Of a DNA stretch of 64,000 nucleotides, positions 37,077 through 52,500 are shown in pieces. Made by a program: the position numbers and the translations under genes. The DNA lies in assembly GCA_964035795.1 (NCBI GenBank), contig OZ038321.1, positions 11,621,093-11,685,092 of the forward strand, given 5' to 3'. The stretch is from Pterobdella sp. o SKG-2022. Lineage: Eukaryota > Annelida > Clitellata > Hirudinida > Piscicolidae. Position 1 is the stretch's first letter; every line of letters begins with the position of its first letter. The notes below the pieces were generated by a model. That model did no database searches and was not told the DNA's origin. It saw only the letters and a list, made by a program, of their open reading frames with translations.

Positions 37077-38120
37077 TTAGATGTGGCAATAAATTAATTT
37101 TGGAAGTTTTACTNNNNNNNNNNNNNNNNNNNNNNNNNNNNNNNNNNNNNNNNNNNNNNNNNNNNNNNNNNNNNNNNNNNNNNNNNNNNNNNNNNNNNNN
37201 NNNNNNNNNNNNNNNNNNNNNNNNNNNNNNNNNNNNNNNNNNNNNNNNNNNNNNNNNNNNNNNNNNNNNNNNNNNNNNNNNNNNNNNNNNNNNNNNNNNN
37301 NNNNNNNNNNNNNAGAGTTTCTACTCATGCTTTTAACGTTTATCCTTTTGTCCATTTTGTTGGTGCCACTTTTTTCACTCCATCTTATTTGATAGTTTTG
37401 GGGTATTTTTTCAATAAAGACATCAAAAGTTTTATAATCAAAATAAGGTTTTTTCATATTTTCTTCTTTATGTTTTTTCTCTTTTTGAGTAAGGTGAATT
37501 GGTTCTTTGGAAGCTTCTTTTTTGATAACTAGAAATAATTTTTTATTAGGAGATAAAATTTTTTTTGCCGATTCCATGAGATTCGATAATAATCCTTGAA
37601 CGTTACCTGTCGTAATTATAGTTTTGATGCATTTGACAAATGAAAGGGCTTCTAAATTTAAACGAAGGCTGAAAGGATGCCGACTTTTTATAAGCTTCAG
37701 GTGTTGCTTAAATTTTAAAAGTCGTTATTCCTTTCAAATAATTTTATAATTTAAAGGAAAATTACTCGACTGAGTAGAAGTTAAAATAATTTGGAAGACG
37801 TTAAAATCTCATGTGAGGTTTTTGAGTTGTTTCAAACGAAATAAACCTATTATAGAGTATATTTGATAAATGTTTCATGATATAGTTGAACTTCTATTTG
37901 AGTAGCTACAAGTTTTTAGTTGGTATAGAAAAATATATTTAACAAGAGGAACATTCAGACAGCTTTAATACTCTTAATACTAACCTTCTTCATCAGTCAA
38001 ATCTATTAAATAGTTATTCAAATCTAGAGACTTTTTAATGTAGGCTATCAAATGATCAACCTTACAATCAGAATTACAGTAAAGCACTTTATCAACGCTA
38101 TGTCGTATGTGGACAAGCAT
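37077..38120 (-). CDS. CXorf65-like protein, two exons, interrupted by assembly gap
   Basis: Exon 1 (38120-37985) starts MLVHIRHSVDKVLYCNSDC and ends IDLTDEEG at a GTTAGT donor. Exon 2 starts at 37606 (NVQGLLSNLMESAKKIL, then KKLFLVIKKE), joins in phase and runs into a run of N at 37313. Human CXorf65 begins with a comparable short beta-strand/helix segment (MFIFIKHGDNQQFLV, then ETIDLCDETG), with the same spacing to a following hydrophobic VCKVERG-like strand. The family is conserved in animals but has no established biochemical role. The N-terminal block looks like a small ubiquitin-like or DIX-like fold, which is only my impression. The reading frame after the gap (37113-37077) cannot be trusted because the gap size is nominal. 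Confidence 0.7.
37114..37313. other. Assembly gap (200 N)
   Basis: Exactly 200 N, a conventional placeholder length, so the true size is unknown. It lies within the second exon, or the end, of the CXorf65-like gene. Confidence 0.99.
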
Positions 38121-38895
38121 TGAGAATAAGGGATTTGAAAATTCATCTCCATAGCAATTGTTTTCACCTGAAATTCATGAGACGTTTAAACTCAATCTTA
38201 AAAATGGTCAGGCTCAAGTGCTTTCTAAAAGACTTTCACAAAAATAAATGCACTTGAAGATTTTTGATAAAATCTAATGCGGAGTTAATTACTTTTATTT
38301 TATTTTCATGCCATTTCTTTTTTTGACTCAAGCTTTACGATGTATCTAAATTTATAAAAAAATCAAAATTTCATATATGATTTTTGTTGAATATTAGATT
38401 AAAATATCAAAGTGTATTTAAAGAAACCTTTCAACATTCAGCTAAATATTTAAAGCATGAAAGCAACAATATAAACTTACTACCAATCAAGTTTATAAAA
38501 AAAGATGGTTTTCAAGTTGATTAAGACATTAATATGATCAAAAACTTAGGTTTATGAAATGTTATGTCAAGCAGTTCAAGTAAATAAAAAAAATCCTGTA
38601 AAAAGTTATTTTCACATACTTCAATTTTCAAGGCACACTAATGATTCAAGTGAGAAAGGGACAACATTAAAATGTAATTATTAAAAATTATATATTGAAT
38701 TATTAATAAATTTCAAGTCTAAAATTTTCAAAAAAATTTTAGTAAAATATCTAGTTGCCACGATGTCAATCAATTTTTGTGAATCTGAAGAACTTTAAAA
38801 AATTAAAAAAAAATATTATTTACAAATTTTTTTGAAAATTGAACAAAATTCAATTTATCATATCTGTAATTTTTTCTCTCAAACTTTTTAAATTG

Positions 38896-39495
38896 TCAGC
38901 TATTTTGAAATGAGTTTCTTGGTTCATTATATGAACATTCATAAAAATTTTCAATTTTTTCTTGTTTATTTATAGTAAACTCATTGAATTCAAATGATTG
39001 AGTTTTAGACTTTTTATCTTCACTTCCATTAGCATAACTAGTGTGAAGGTTTGAATGAAGGGGAGGTCGGGCTAATTTGCTAAAATCATACTGACCATAA
39101 ACCTCTCCATTATTGTTGTAATTTCTGTCAACAATGTCTATAGACTTTACTTTTACAGGCTTGAGATGTTCCATTTCAAATCTGGGAGTGCTTTGTAAAC
39201 TTGTATATTTTTTAATAATTGTTTCTTTATGATTCTTCAAAGCATTTTTGCTTTTAACTAATGAGTTCAGTTTGCTTTTCTTTAAAATTTTTTTTGTAGA
39301 TTGTGACAAGTGTTTCGAAATTAAATTATTTTCTGCACAATTAGTTTTCTTTTCTTTTCTTTTCTTAGCTTTGTATCGTCGTTTCCTACCAAGACCTTCT
39401 GCAAAAGGAGCTTTTCCACGGGATCGTAAGAAGTACCTGATGGATTTTTCTTCTTTATTTGAAGAAAGTGTGCTAACTTTTTCTGAATCCATCAC
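38896..39495 (-). CDS. Unrecognised basic, probably nuclear protein, 199 residues
   Basis: One open frame begins with two Met codons (MMDSEKVSTLSSNKEEKS). Residues about 20-60 contain RYFLRSRGK and then a dense Lys/Arg run (GRKRRYKAKKRKEKK) that looks like a bipartite nuclear localisation signal. The remainder is Lys/Ser/Asn-rich and polar without predicted helices of note. The codon pattern and length exceed chance for this A+T-rich DNA. No domain is recognised. It lies 0.8 kb upstream of the CXorf65-like start on the same strand. I found no in-phase splice that would join the two. Confidence 0.55.
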   Translation of the reverse strand: MMDSEKVSTLSSNKEEKSIRYFLRSRGKAPFAEGLGRKRRYKAKKRKEKKTNCAENNLISKHLSQSTKKILKKSKLNSLVKSKNALKNHKETIIKKYTSLQSTPRFEMEHLKPVKVKSIDIVDRNYNNNGEVYGQYDFSKLARPPLHSNLHTSYANGSEDKKSKTQSFEFNEFTINKQEKIENFYECSYNEPRNSFQNS

Positions 39496-39999
39496 TAATT
39501 TAAATAACTCCTATTATGTTTAAATGTGATATAAATTCATTTAAAATAAGTTTATTGAATGTATATAAACAATATGGATCTTTCGAAAAGTTAATCCCAT
39601 TTAAAGTTTTATACTATTTTTAGACTTTTATTTTGTGCAAAAAAAATATAATTTAAATTATATTCAATTTTTTTTCACAGATTTTTTTACGTTTTTAGAG
39701 GTTTTGATAAATTTTCATGAGTGCTGGGTTAGTTTTCACAGCCAGGTCTCAATCGCTTAAATCGCTCATTGGCGTTCTTTTAAACAATCCAATTAGATTG
39801 ATTTATTCGTAGTCATTTGTGCTGGTGTCACGCTCTTGATGGGTTCGTGTAATGTGACCAGCGTAACTTTTTTGCATTTTTGGTTTTTATATAAGTTTCT
39901 AATTTCATTTTTTTTGCCTAAAATACTTTTAAAATTTGTCTTCGAAGGCAGCGATAGAAGGAATTCAACTGGTTTAATTGTTCTTCTCAGATTCCCCTA

Positions 40000-42660
40000 G
40001 TCGTAGCTCAGCATTGTTCAAGAACAAAAACTTTTTAATTATTATTATTATTAGGGCTGATGACTGATGTCGCCTCACTCCTGTTGGAGAAACTCCTCTC
40101 TTGACATTTTCCACTGGTTCCTGTCATTTGCCACAGTTGACTCCATAGTATTTTTTCAATCCATCTTGTTTTTGGTCTGGCTCTTCTTCTTTTGTTTCCA
40201 CGTGGATACCAATGAGTCACTCTGAGTGTCCAGCGGTTATCTGTGAATCTTGTCAAATGCCCCGCCCACCGTGTAGGTTATCTTTGACAGTATCTTTAAT
40301 ATCACGAATATTTGTCTTAGTTTGAATCCAGGTATAGGTTTTTATCAAGTAGTGTTATTCCTAGAAATGCTCGCTGCATTTTTCTCTGGGATAAGCAGAG
40401 TGCTTCTAGTCTGGTGTCACTCAACGACCATGTCTGTCAAGCGTAGGTCATGGTAGGTAGAATGATTTCATCGAAAATCCTTTTCTTTGTTTCTGGTTTA
40501 ACCCTTTCATTTACCAGTATATTTTTAAAACGACCAAAAGCTGACCAGCCCAGACCTATTCTTCTATGTAATTCTATTGTTTGGTCGTGATCGTTTGTTA
40601 TTGTTTGGCCTAGGTATATGTATTTTTCAGTCTTTTCAATTTCTTTATTGTTAATTTTTATTGTGTTTGTATTCTCAGTGAATCCATCGCGCATTATTTT
40701 TGTATCGTCTGTGTTAATGGTTACACCTATTTTATTGCTTTCTATACTGATGTCTTCTAGCATGCTTTGGAGTTCGTTGGCGGAATGTGAGAAGAGAATA
40801 AGATCGTTTGCATACAGTAGATTAGAAAGATATTCACCGTCAATATTAATACTTCTATCACCCCAACCTATACTATTAATCACTTCATTATTTAGAGCTA
40901 TGTTGAACAGAATGGGAGAGATAGTATTGCCTTGCCGTACGCCTCTTCTAAGCCCTAAGCATTTACTGTCAATTTCGGTTCTGACAACAGATTTTGCGTT
41001 ACTGTAAAAATGTCTTATAATTTTTTTGTATGTTTTATTAGTGCCTTGAGAACTGAGACTCTATGCTATCAAATGCTTTTCCCTAGTCAAAAAAATCCAT
41101 GTATAGCGGAAGCTGGTATTCATGGGTTTTTTCTTGTAGTTGATTCACAACAAGAAGGTGATCAATTGTTGAATATCCTTTTTTAAATCCTGCTTGTTCC
41201 AGCGGTTGGTTTATTTATGAGTCTAAACGTTGAAGAAGGACAAAGAGGATAATAAGCTTAACGGTCGATAGTTCGAAACCTCAGTGGTATCTCCTTTTTT
41301 GTGGATCAGCACTACTATCGCCTTCATCCATGAACTTACCACTTTTTCTTCTTCTAAGCATTTGTTATACAGCTCGGTAAGTGTTTCAACGATTGTATCT
41401 CCACCCAACTTTAAAGAAGCGTTTGTTACCATATCTTCTCCTGGTGAGGTCTTGATTTTTAGCTTCTGGATTGCTCGTTGTACTTCGAATTTGAGTATGC
41501 TTGAATCTTTTTCATTTATTTTTTGAAAGCTGAGTACCGTGTTTACTATAGGCTGTGTAGAGCTAAACTGGTCACTGTAGTATTCGCTAAACCGATCTGC
41601 AATGTGCTGTTTGTCGTAAGATGGTGAGCCATTTTCCTCTTTGATGCAAGTTAGTTTCTTTTTTCCTATGTCAATCTTTTTAACTGCATCTTTGATTTTT
41701 TTTCGTTTTTCAATGGTGTGCAGTAGTTGTTTCTCATTAAAAATGTCTATGTCATTTTGTACCGCTTGACGCGTAATTTTGCATAGTTGCCTATTCAACT
41801 TTTGTGATCGCTATGCCCAACCTCTTATGTGTTTTTCATTTATTCAGTAAAAACTTTGTTGCTGGTAACAGCTTGTCAATTCTTTCTTTTTTATTTCTTG
41901 CAACTTTGACTGCCGCTGTGTTTATTGAGTCTGTTATTTTTGCTTCTAAGGTGTCCATCGGGTCGTTTAGATTAAGATTCTTGAATTTTTTTTTCAGTTG
42001 CATTTCGAATTCTTGTTTTTGTGCGCTTAAGTTTTGGAGATATGGTCGTTTGTTGCGTCTTACCATTCGTAAACGCTCCAGCTTGGCGTTTATTGATAAT
42101 TTTGCTCTTAATAATCTATGGTTACTTTCTGTGTTGAATTGGTTTATTACTTAGTAAATAATGAGAGTTTATTTGATAGTATGTAGTCAATTTCATTTTT
42201 AGTTTTGCCGTTAGGTGAGAACCAAGTCCATCTACGATTAGTTTGTTTTTTGTACAGCGTGTTTATTATCTTTAACGAGTTACACTGCTCGAAATTGATG
42301 AGCATTTGTCCTTTTGTATTTCTCAAACCGCTTTCATAGTTGCTGTACACTGCTCGTTTGACTCTTCTATGCCAATTTTTGCGTTAAAATCCCCCATATA
42401 CTTTAAATTTTTTCAAAAATTGTTTATAGCTCTATTGATGAAGCATAGTGGCTTCTTATTCCAAAGATAAGGTTGTTCTTTGTCTTTGAAACATGATCCA
42501 AAGCTTTAGTTGATTTCAAGTATTTTTGTTTTACTTTTATTACAACGACATTAGATCGACTTCATCTTTTCCGATAAAACTAACATCGTCTATATACTTT
42601 TTTTCCGATTTGATAAGTTTTTTAGTTTCTTTTTCAACTAAATAGCAAGCAAGATAGAAA
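40000..42660 (-). mobile_element. RTE-type LINE, degenerate, endonuclease plus reverse transcriptase
   Basis: Minus-strand order is as expected for ORF2. An endonuclease GDFNAKIG block lies near 42.39 kb and WTWFSPNGKTKNEIDYIL at about 42.2 kb. A linker reads open at 42066-41836 and 41798-41223, containing ILKFEVQRAIQKLKIKTSPG and VVLIHKKGDTTEVSNYRPLS. RT palm pieces follow, then LLYANDLILFSHSANELQ (catalytic YAND for YADD) at 40.8 kb, KYIYLGQTI and LPTMTYA, and the C-terminal RRARPKTRW region at 40.0-40.25 kb. The 3' end is a TAATAATAAT tail near 40.03 kb. Several frameshifts separate the blocks, so it is not active. The match is to RTE-like LINEs of invertebrates. Confidence 0.88.
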
Positions 42661-42704
42661 TTTGTTTTTCTGGCATGAGTTTATTGCTGTATCTAAGCGG
42701 ATCT

Positions 42705-42795
42705 CTTCTTCTAATAATAATAATAATGTAAACAACTTATATAGCGCCTCTACGCATTGTTCAGAGGCGCTCTGCTCTCAACTGCTTAAAGAGGT
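42705..42795. repeat. TATAGCGCC / GGCGCT short repeat
   Basis: A TAATAATAATAAT run is followed by TATATAGCGCCTCTACGCAT and TGTTCAGAGGCGCTCTGCTC. This is a short hairpin (GCGCCTCT / AGAGGCGC) of the type found in many dispersed short repeats and SINE tails of marine invertebrates. Family not identified. Confidence 0.5.
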
Positions 42796-43502
42796 GAGTT
42801 TGAAAATTTTTGAGAAAATTAGAATAGAAAAAAAATTTGAGATTTGAGAAAGAGAGTTTCAGAAAAATGTACCAAAAAAAAGAAAAAGCAGTTTTAGCGA
42901 AGTAATGAGAGGGAAAGATAATGAAGAGCTGAAAGTGGGTAGGGGACTGTGATCAGCACGTTTAAGGAGTAGTAAGAGGTAAGAAAGATAGAAAAATGAG
43001 TAAAAGTGAGAGATTTTTTACATCCACTGCTTTTCATCAAAATTTGTGTGCTAGGCATCAAATATTTAGTCAGTGTCTTTTCAATTATTTGTGCTTAAAT
43101 ATATCATTTTTATCTACCAGTTAGAAATAATTTAGATTCAAATTAAGATATAGATTTCTCTAATTAAAAATTATTTCAAATATTTTTTTTGTATTTTAAA
43201 AAATCAGTAACACAGAATGTAGAACAGCAGGTCGAATGTCAGACTGTGAAAAACTTCCTAAATTTTTTACCATTTTGAATGGCATGGCATGGAAAAGACT
43301 GATGATGTGATAGGTTTGATTGAAAAACGTAATTAAGCTTCTTTTGACTTGAAATTTAATTTTAAAATGTGAAAAAAAATTTCTTATAATGAATTTTTTT
43401 TCGACTTTTTCATCAGTTAAATAAGAAAGATTTTTTGATGAAAAAAATTTTATAAAATATTGAATTGTAATACTTATATTGAAAACAACAGATGCATATA
43501 GA
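42796..43502. other. Intergenic, no gene seen
   Basis: A purine-rich stretch (GAGAAAGAG-type, about 42830-43010), then A+T-rich sequence up to the DPH7 stop codon. No coding evidence. Confidence 0.5.
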
Positions 43503-47322
<3,820 letters not shown>

Positions 47323-47657
47323 CTTTTATTGATCTTAAAATAAAATTAAATATGAAATGACTATTGACGATAAAATTTTATCATTAAATTCAAACAAAAC
47401 GCTTTATAGTTACTCTAGAAGAGTAATATACAGTCTTTTCAATCTGGAAAAATAATTCATTTTAATTGACATGAAAAAAGATTTTTATATAATAATAACA
47501 CAAATATTTACATTCATCTTCAAACTGTTTTTGACATTTAAAAAATTTTTTGAAAACCAAATAAATATTGCCAAAATTAATAAAATAATTCACATTTTAG
47601 ATATTTGCATTTAGCCTAAATGTTCAAATAAAATATCAAAATAACAGAATTAAATAA

Positions 47658-48017
47658 TCAGGATCTAGCTACTCGTTCACACTCCATCAGACACTCTCGA
47701 ATGAGAATTCGTGCATGCATAATGTTACGCTTCAAACGTTCAGCTGAAGTTTTATTTCCAGAGTAAGTTGGTCTAACATCTTTTCCCATTTCTTCTATGA
47801 TTCCTAATAATTGATTGTACTTGCTTTGACTGGCTGCTACATATACACTGTTTTGTTGTAAAGATGAACTATGGGGTCTCGAAGGAGGTGGAGTATTGCG
47901 ACTTTCAGGCTCAAGAAATGAACGAGGAGTTTCAGGATTACTAGTAGCCATAGGAGTCCCAGGACCTGAACTACTTGACTCAACTATAACATCATCATCT
48001 ACTAAAACTGACGCCAT
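47658..48017 (-). CDS. CDK2AP1: CDK2-associated protein 1 (DOC-1) homologue, 119 residues
   Basis: A single-exon open frame. Residues 1-60 are an acidic then Ser/Pro-rich variable region. The conserved C-terminal half reads [34 protein letters not shown], then [19 protein letters not shown]. This matches human CDK2AP1 ([20 protein letters not shown] ... TERNARS) and gives the same total length (115 in human). CDK2AP1/2 are four-helix dimeric subunits of the NuRD chromatin-remodelling complex and bind CDK2. The distinction between CDK2AP1 and CDK2AP2 is not resolved. It lies in tandem upstream of DPH7 and about 1.5 kb head-to-head from SHANK. Confidence 0.93.
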   Translation of the reverse strand: MASVLVDDDVIVESSSSGPGTPMATSNPETPRSFLEPESRNTPPPSRPHSSSLQQNSVYVAASQSKYNQLLGIIEEMGKDVRPTYSGNKTSAERLKRNIMHARILIRECLMECERVARS

Positions 48018-49548
48018 ATGAAAATTTTTTCACTTTAATTTAAAACTTTTTAAAAACTGTTTCTATTTTATAAATGAAATAATTGGCGAAGAACCTTAAA
48101 AAACCTGTCGCTCTTCAAAATAAACTTGACAAAACTAACTACCGGGTTAATAATAATATACTGATAATTAATTTATTGAAAAAATTTAAAATTTTAGACT
48201 TCAGACAAAAACTCAACTAAGAAACTGTTTTTAATTTTGAAAAATTTTTTAAAAAAATAAAAAATATGGTTTTTTTAAAAAATGTATGATGTTTTCTGGT
48301 GATAATAATAAAATAAGCTATTTTCATACACAATAACTATCCTTGAAATATTTGAAGTATTCCAAAAATTAGATCTTTTCAAAAATATGACTTTTGCAAG
48401 AGTGAATAGTTTCTTGAAAATATTAATACATAGCATGCAAATTTCTCATAGTGTTTCTTACAAGAAACTTAATCTTATGTAAAACTTTGGCTTACAAATA
48501 TTTCGGCATATTGTCAAGCTATAAGCATTGGCAATAACAATTTAATTTGCCAGTTGACTCACAAATAGAAGTACTTTTATAGACCAGCCTGAGATAATGA
48601 AGAATGATTATTTTCAAATAATATAAGTCATATATAGGAATTATTACATTATATACCAACATGCAATACTGCAAAACAATAAGCTCGAAAAAATCACAAT
48701 TTTGAGCCACTTTTTATTACTTAATAAATAGTAGTATACACGAATATTTTTATTGTGAACTTCTTTCTCGTGAAATTCAATATAGTATTTGTTTTTAAAA
48801 CAAAGTAATGAATTTTAAAATGTTTAATTAAATATGAAACAAAATTTTATACCATTTGAATTTTTTTCTAAAATATAAAAGTTTGAAAGAACGTATAAAA
48901 GTATTTAATTTTCGATATAATCAAATGGATGGAAAGAACACAAGTGGATTACATAGGGTAAAAATCTCAATACCAGCGCTAGACTGCCAAGTAGGAATTC
49001 AATCATTAATTTAATTGAAATAATGATTTTTCACTAGCCACAATAAAATGAGTATGTTTAAAAATATCAATAAACTTTTTATTAAAATACAAAGCTTTTC
49101 GTTAACTAAATAACATTTTCAAGTATGAGAAACACGCTAATGACACCGCTTATTTATACTGTTATTGGAAATAATTGAAATAATTATCGTTTTAAAAATT
49201 CCATTACTATTTCATTGCTCAAATGGCTTTATTTCTGCGTGCGTTTAGAAATGATTTAAATAAAAACTGTTATTCTATTTTAAAACCATGTGTTGCTATA
49301 TTTTGATGAAATTGAAAGTGAATAAAAAGCAGTCATATTAATATGTCATGTATTTATGTATCGATTTGTTTGACAATAAAACTTCGTGCGAAAAGTTGAA
49401 TCAATGATGAATTAAATTTTATAATGTCTTTATGCTATCCAGTAAATAAATTTCTTATGATAGAAATATTTAATAACTCGTATACTGTGAGCTTATAATA
49501 CAAAATTGTTATTCTGTTTAACAAATAACGTTATTCTCGAAATAATTT
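48018..49548. promoter_or_regulatory. Intergenic region between divergent CDK2AP1 and SHANK
   Basis: A+T-rich. It must hold the CDK2AP1 promoter and probably upstream exon(s) and promoter of SHANK, but no core element is evident. It contains one AAGCTTTTCGTTAAC repeat copy (49034-49125). Confidence 0.35.
49034..49125 (+). repeat. AAGCTTTTCGTTAAC dispersed repeat, copy 3
   Basis: Reads CACTAGCCACAATAAAATGA, then ATCAATAAACTTTTTATTAA, AATACAAAGCTTTTCGTTAAC and AACATTTTCAAG. It aligns over about 90 bp with copy 2 and more weakly with copy 1. Confidence 0.65.
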
Positions 49549-52500
49549 GTGAAGAAAGTTTTTGAAATAAGAGAAAGTGATCGTTTTGATCAAGTAGAAA
49601 AGGCGTTGCTGGCAAAAAAGGTGAGTTTAGAAACTGTTTATAAGAATTAACATTTTATATATTAATTAACTAATATAAGACGTCTCTATTGAATTTTACA
49701 TTTAGTGTATACATTTTTATACTTTATTTTTTCAAATCTTCAAGTTTTAAATTGATTTAATTTCACTAAAATAAATTAGTTTCTAATAGCATTGAAATGG
49801 AAAACAAACTTATAACTTCCTAAAGAAGATTGAAAAATTATTAGATTTATTTTCAAAAAGATATAAAAAAGTTATTGAATTGCACGTCAAAGGATATAGA
49901 GAGCTTAGAGCAACCATGGAATTACGGTTTGTTTTGTCCTCATGAGTATGGTCACATTGAAGGAAAACCTCCGAAAAATAGCAAATCTGGATTTGCAGGA
50001 ATATTCATCAACAATCAAAAAACAATTAATGATTACCTCAATATGAATATGGAAAGTCTAACGGTATTTTTATGAATATGTTTTCATTATTTAAGCATTT
50101 TAACGTGCGTTTTTATTTTGTAGTTTACCCCGTTGAAAAGACTATATGACAATTCTGCCGATCCAAACAGAATTACGAAATATAACTCTAGGGTGGGTTT
50201 CGTGGTTCAAATGTCATTAATCCAAAAATAAACATGTTATGTATGCCACATAGAAAAATATTTAATCTATTATCCAAATAACGCATGAGAAAAATAATAA
50301 ATTAAATCGTATGGATTTCAGAAGAAAAGAATGCAGTTTTTAGAACTAATTTCGACGGGAAACATCAAAAAAGTGGAAACATACTTAAAAAAAGGAATTG
50401 ATCCAAACTACTGTGAAAAGCATGCCCACGAAGAAAGTGAGTTTGTGAATGCGGTCGTGATTTTACAACCAAGATAGCATTCTTCTCGTGTTTATTAATG
50501 AGTTTGAATTAATTTATGACGCAGTGTTGTGAAATGTTGTAAAATCAATCTCTATTTGATGTCTCATCGTTTGCGTTCACCCGAAAATTTGTACTATATT
50601 CACTCTCAGTTTAAACTTAAAATTCAATCAATATAAGAATGAAATGTTTGTAAACTTATTCATGAACAACTTTCCATATAGGCACACCACTAATAGAAGC
50701 GACCAAAATAAAAAACCCTCAAACAATGTTATCGATTCTGGTCGCCCATCACGCCCATCCATCTTTCCACGACAACCACACCCTCACAGCCGTGCACCAT
50801 TGCGCTATTCATGGCAGAGATGATGCTATGGAGGTCTGCATCAAATTTACTTCCAACCAGATGATTGCTTGTGTTTAAACTGGAAGTTCATTGATAGATT
50901 TTAGCTTTATCTTATGTTATGATTTGATAAGCGTGATAAATGAAAGTATCTTGTAGCTAAGTTAATATTGGATTTCAAACCAAATAAGTTTGATATAAGC
51001 GATAAAATATTGAAATAATTAAAATTTTTCAGCAATGTGTCGGCCCATATAGCTCAACTGGTAAAGCATTAAACTAATTATCTGAAATTACTGGGTTCGA
51101 TCCCACGTGGGCCAACAATTAGCACCTGTTCCACAGTGTGTTTTCGCTACATTAAATTTGTAGCAAGCGCTTTGATCTATAAGGAAAAGCACTTCATAAA
51201 TACCGCATTAAATTACAATTGATAACCCAATTACTTAAAAATTTATTTTTATAAATTTTACCACTAAAATAAAATTTTGAAAAAAATTCGAAATAAATTT
51301 TTTCAACCACAGACATTGAAAATGTTAGGATCCGGTATGGACTATGAAGATTCCAACAAACTAACACCTCTTTATTTGGGCGTGCAAAAAAATCTTACTA
51401 GAAGAGGCTTGAACATATTATTGGAAGCAGGCGCAAATCTGAACGTTGTGGACAAATCTCTCTATACAGTCCTACATCATGTAAGTGAAGATGTTTTGTA
51501 ATCCCATAAGGCCTTCGGATTTATAATCAATTTTTATGATTTCGAAGCTCTTTTTTAACTTTTTAACAATTTTAAAAATTCCGTAAAATTTTCCATTTTT
51601 TTTATTTTAATCTTTAATTTTATATCTTGAAATAGTAAAACAGAACTCACTAAATTTTTATTTTTCACAAAAATTATCTTAGTTTTACGAGTTAATTAAA
51701 ATTTTTGATGATATGAGTTGCAAAACTGCTTCAGGCATGTGTGAACGACAGGAACGACTTGATAAGTGACTTGGTGAAAAAAGGAGCTGATTTGGACGCA
51801 CAAAACCACCTAGGCAATACTTGCCTGCATCTGGCTGCTTACCTCAACAAGGTTTGTGGAACATTTCAAAGACATGCAAAACCTTCAAAGCACAGCTAAC
51901 AATAGGCTGATAATAATTCAATCAATATTTAATCGTAAATAAGCCCTTTTGAATCTAACTTCACTCGCAAAGGGAATCATCAGTTTAAATAAACTTCAGT
52001 TCACATTTATTTTGGATTTACTAGCATTTAAATTTGTTCCATTGACAAATTTGAAAATGTGATATATTCACAACCCCATGATCATGTCATAAACCTATTC
52101 ATTAGGTAGTGTGTATGAAGCTATTGTTAGAATTAAGGGCCAATCCATCGGTGAAAAACTTGGAAGGGAAAGTTGCAGCTGATTTGAACCAAAAGTCAAA
52201 TTCTCAAAAAAGTTCAACAGATTTGCACAAAAATAGCGAAAACATCAGCGGTGCATCACAAAATCACAGCTTAAAAAATTTCCGACAAAACTCAGTTACT
52301 GATAATGGTCACGACAATCAATCACTAATAAATAAGAGAGCTGTTTCAAGTGAAAACGTTGAAAATATCGATAAAACTGAGATAAATGATTCTATGAAAA
52401 ATAATTCAAATAATATTCATCCAACCAATGGTTTTTACTACAGCAATGGAGAAACAGATAAACAAATAAATAGAAACCTGAATGAGAAGTCAATTATTAT

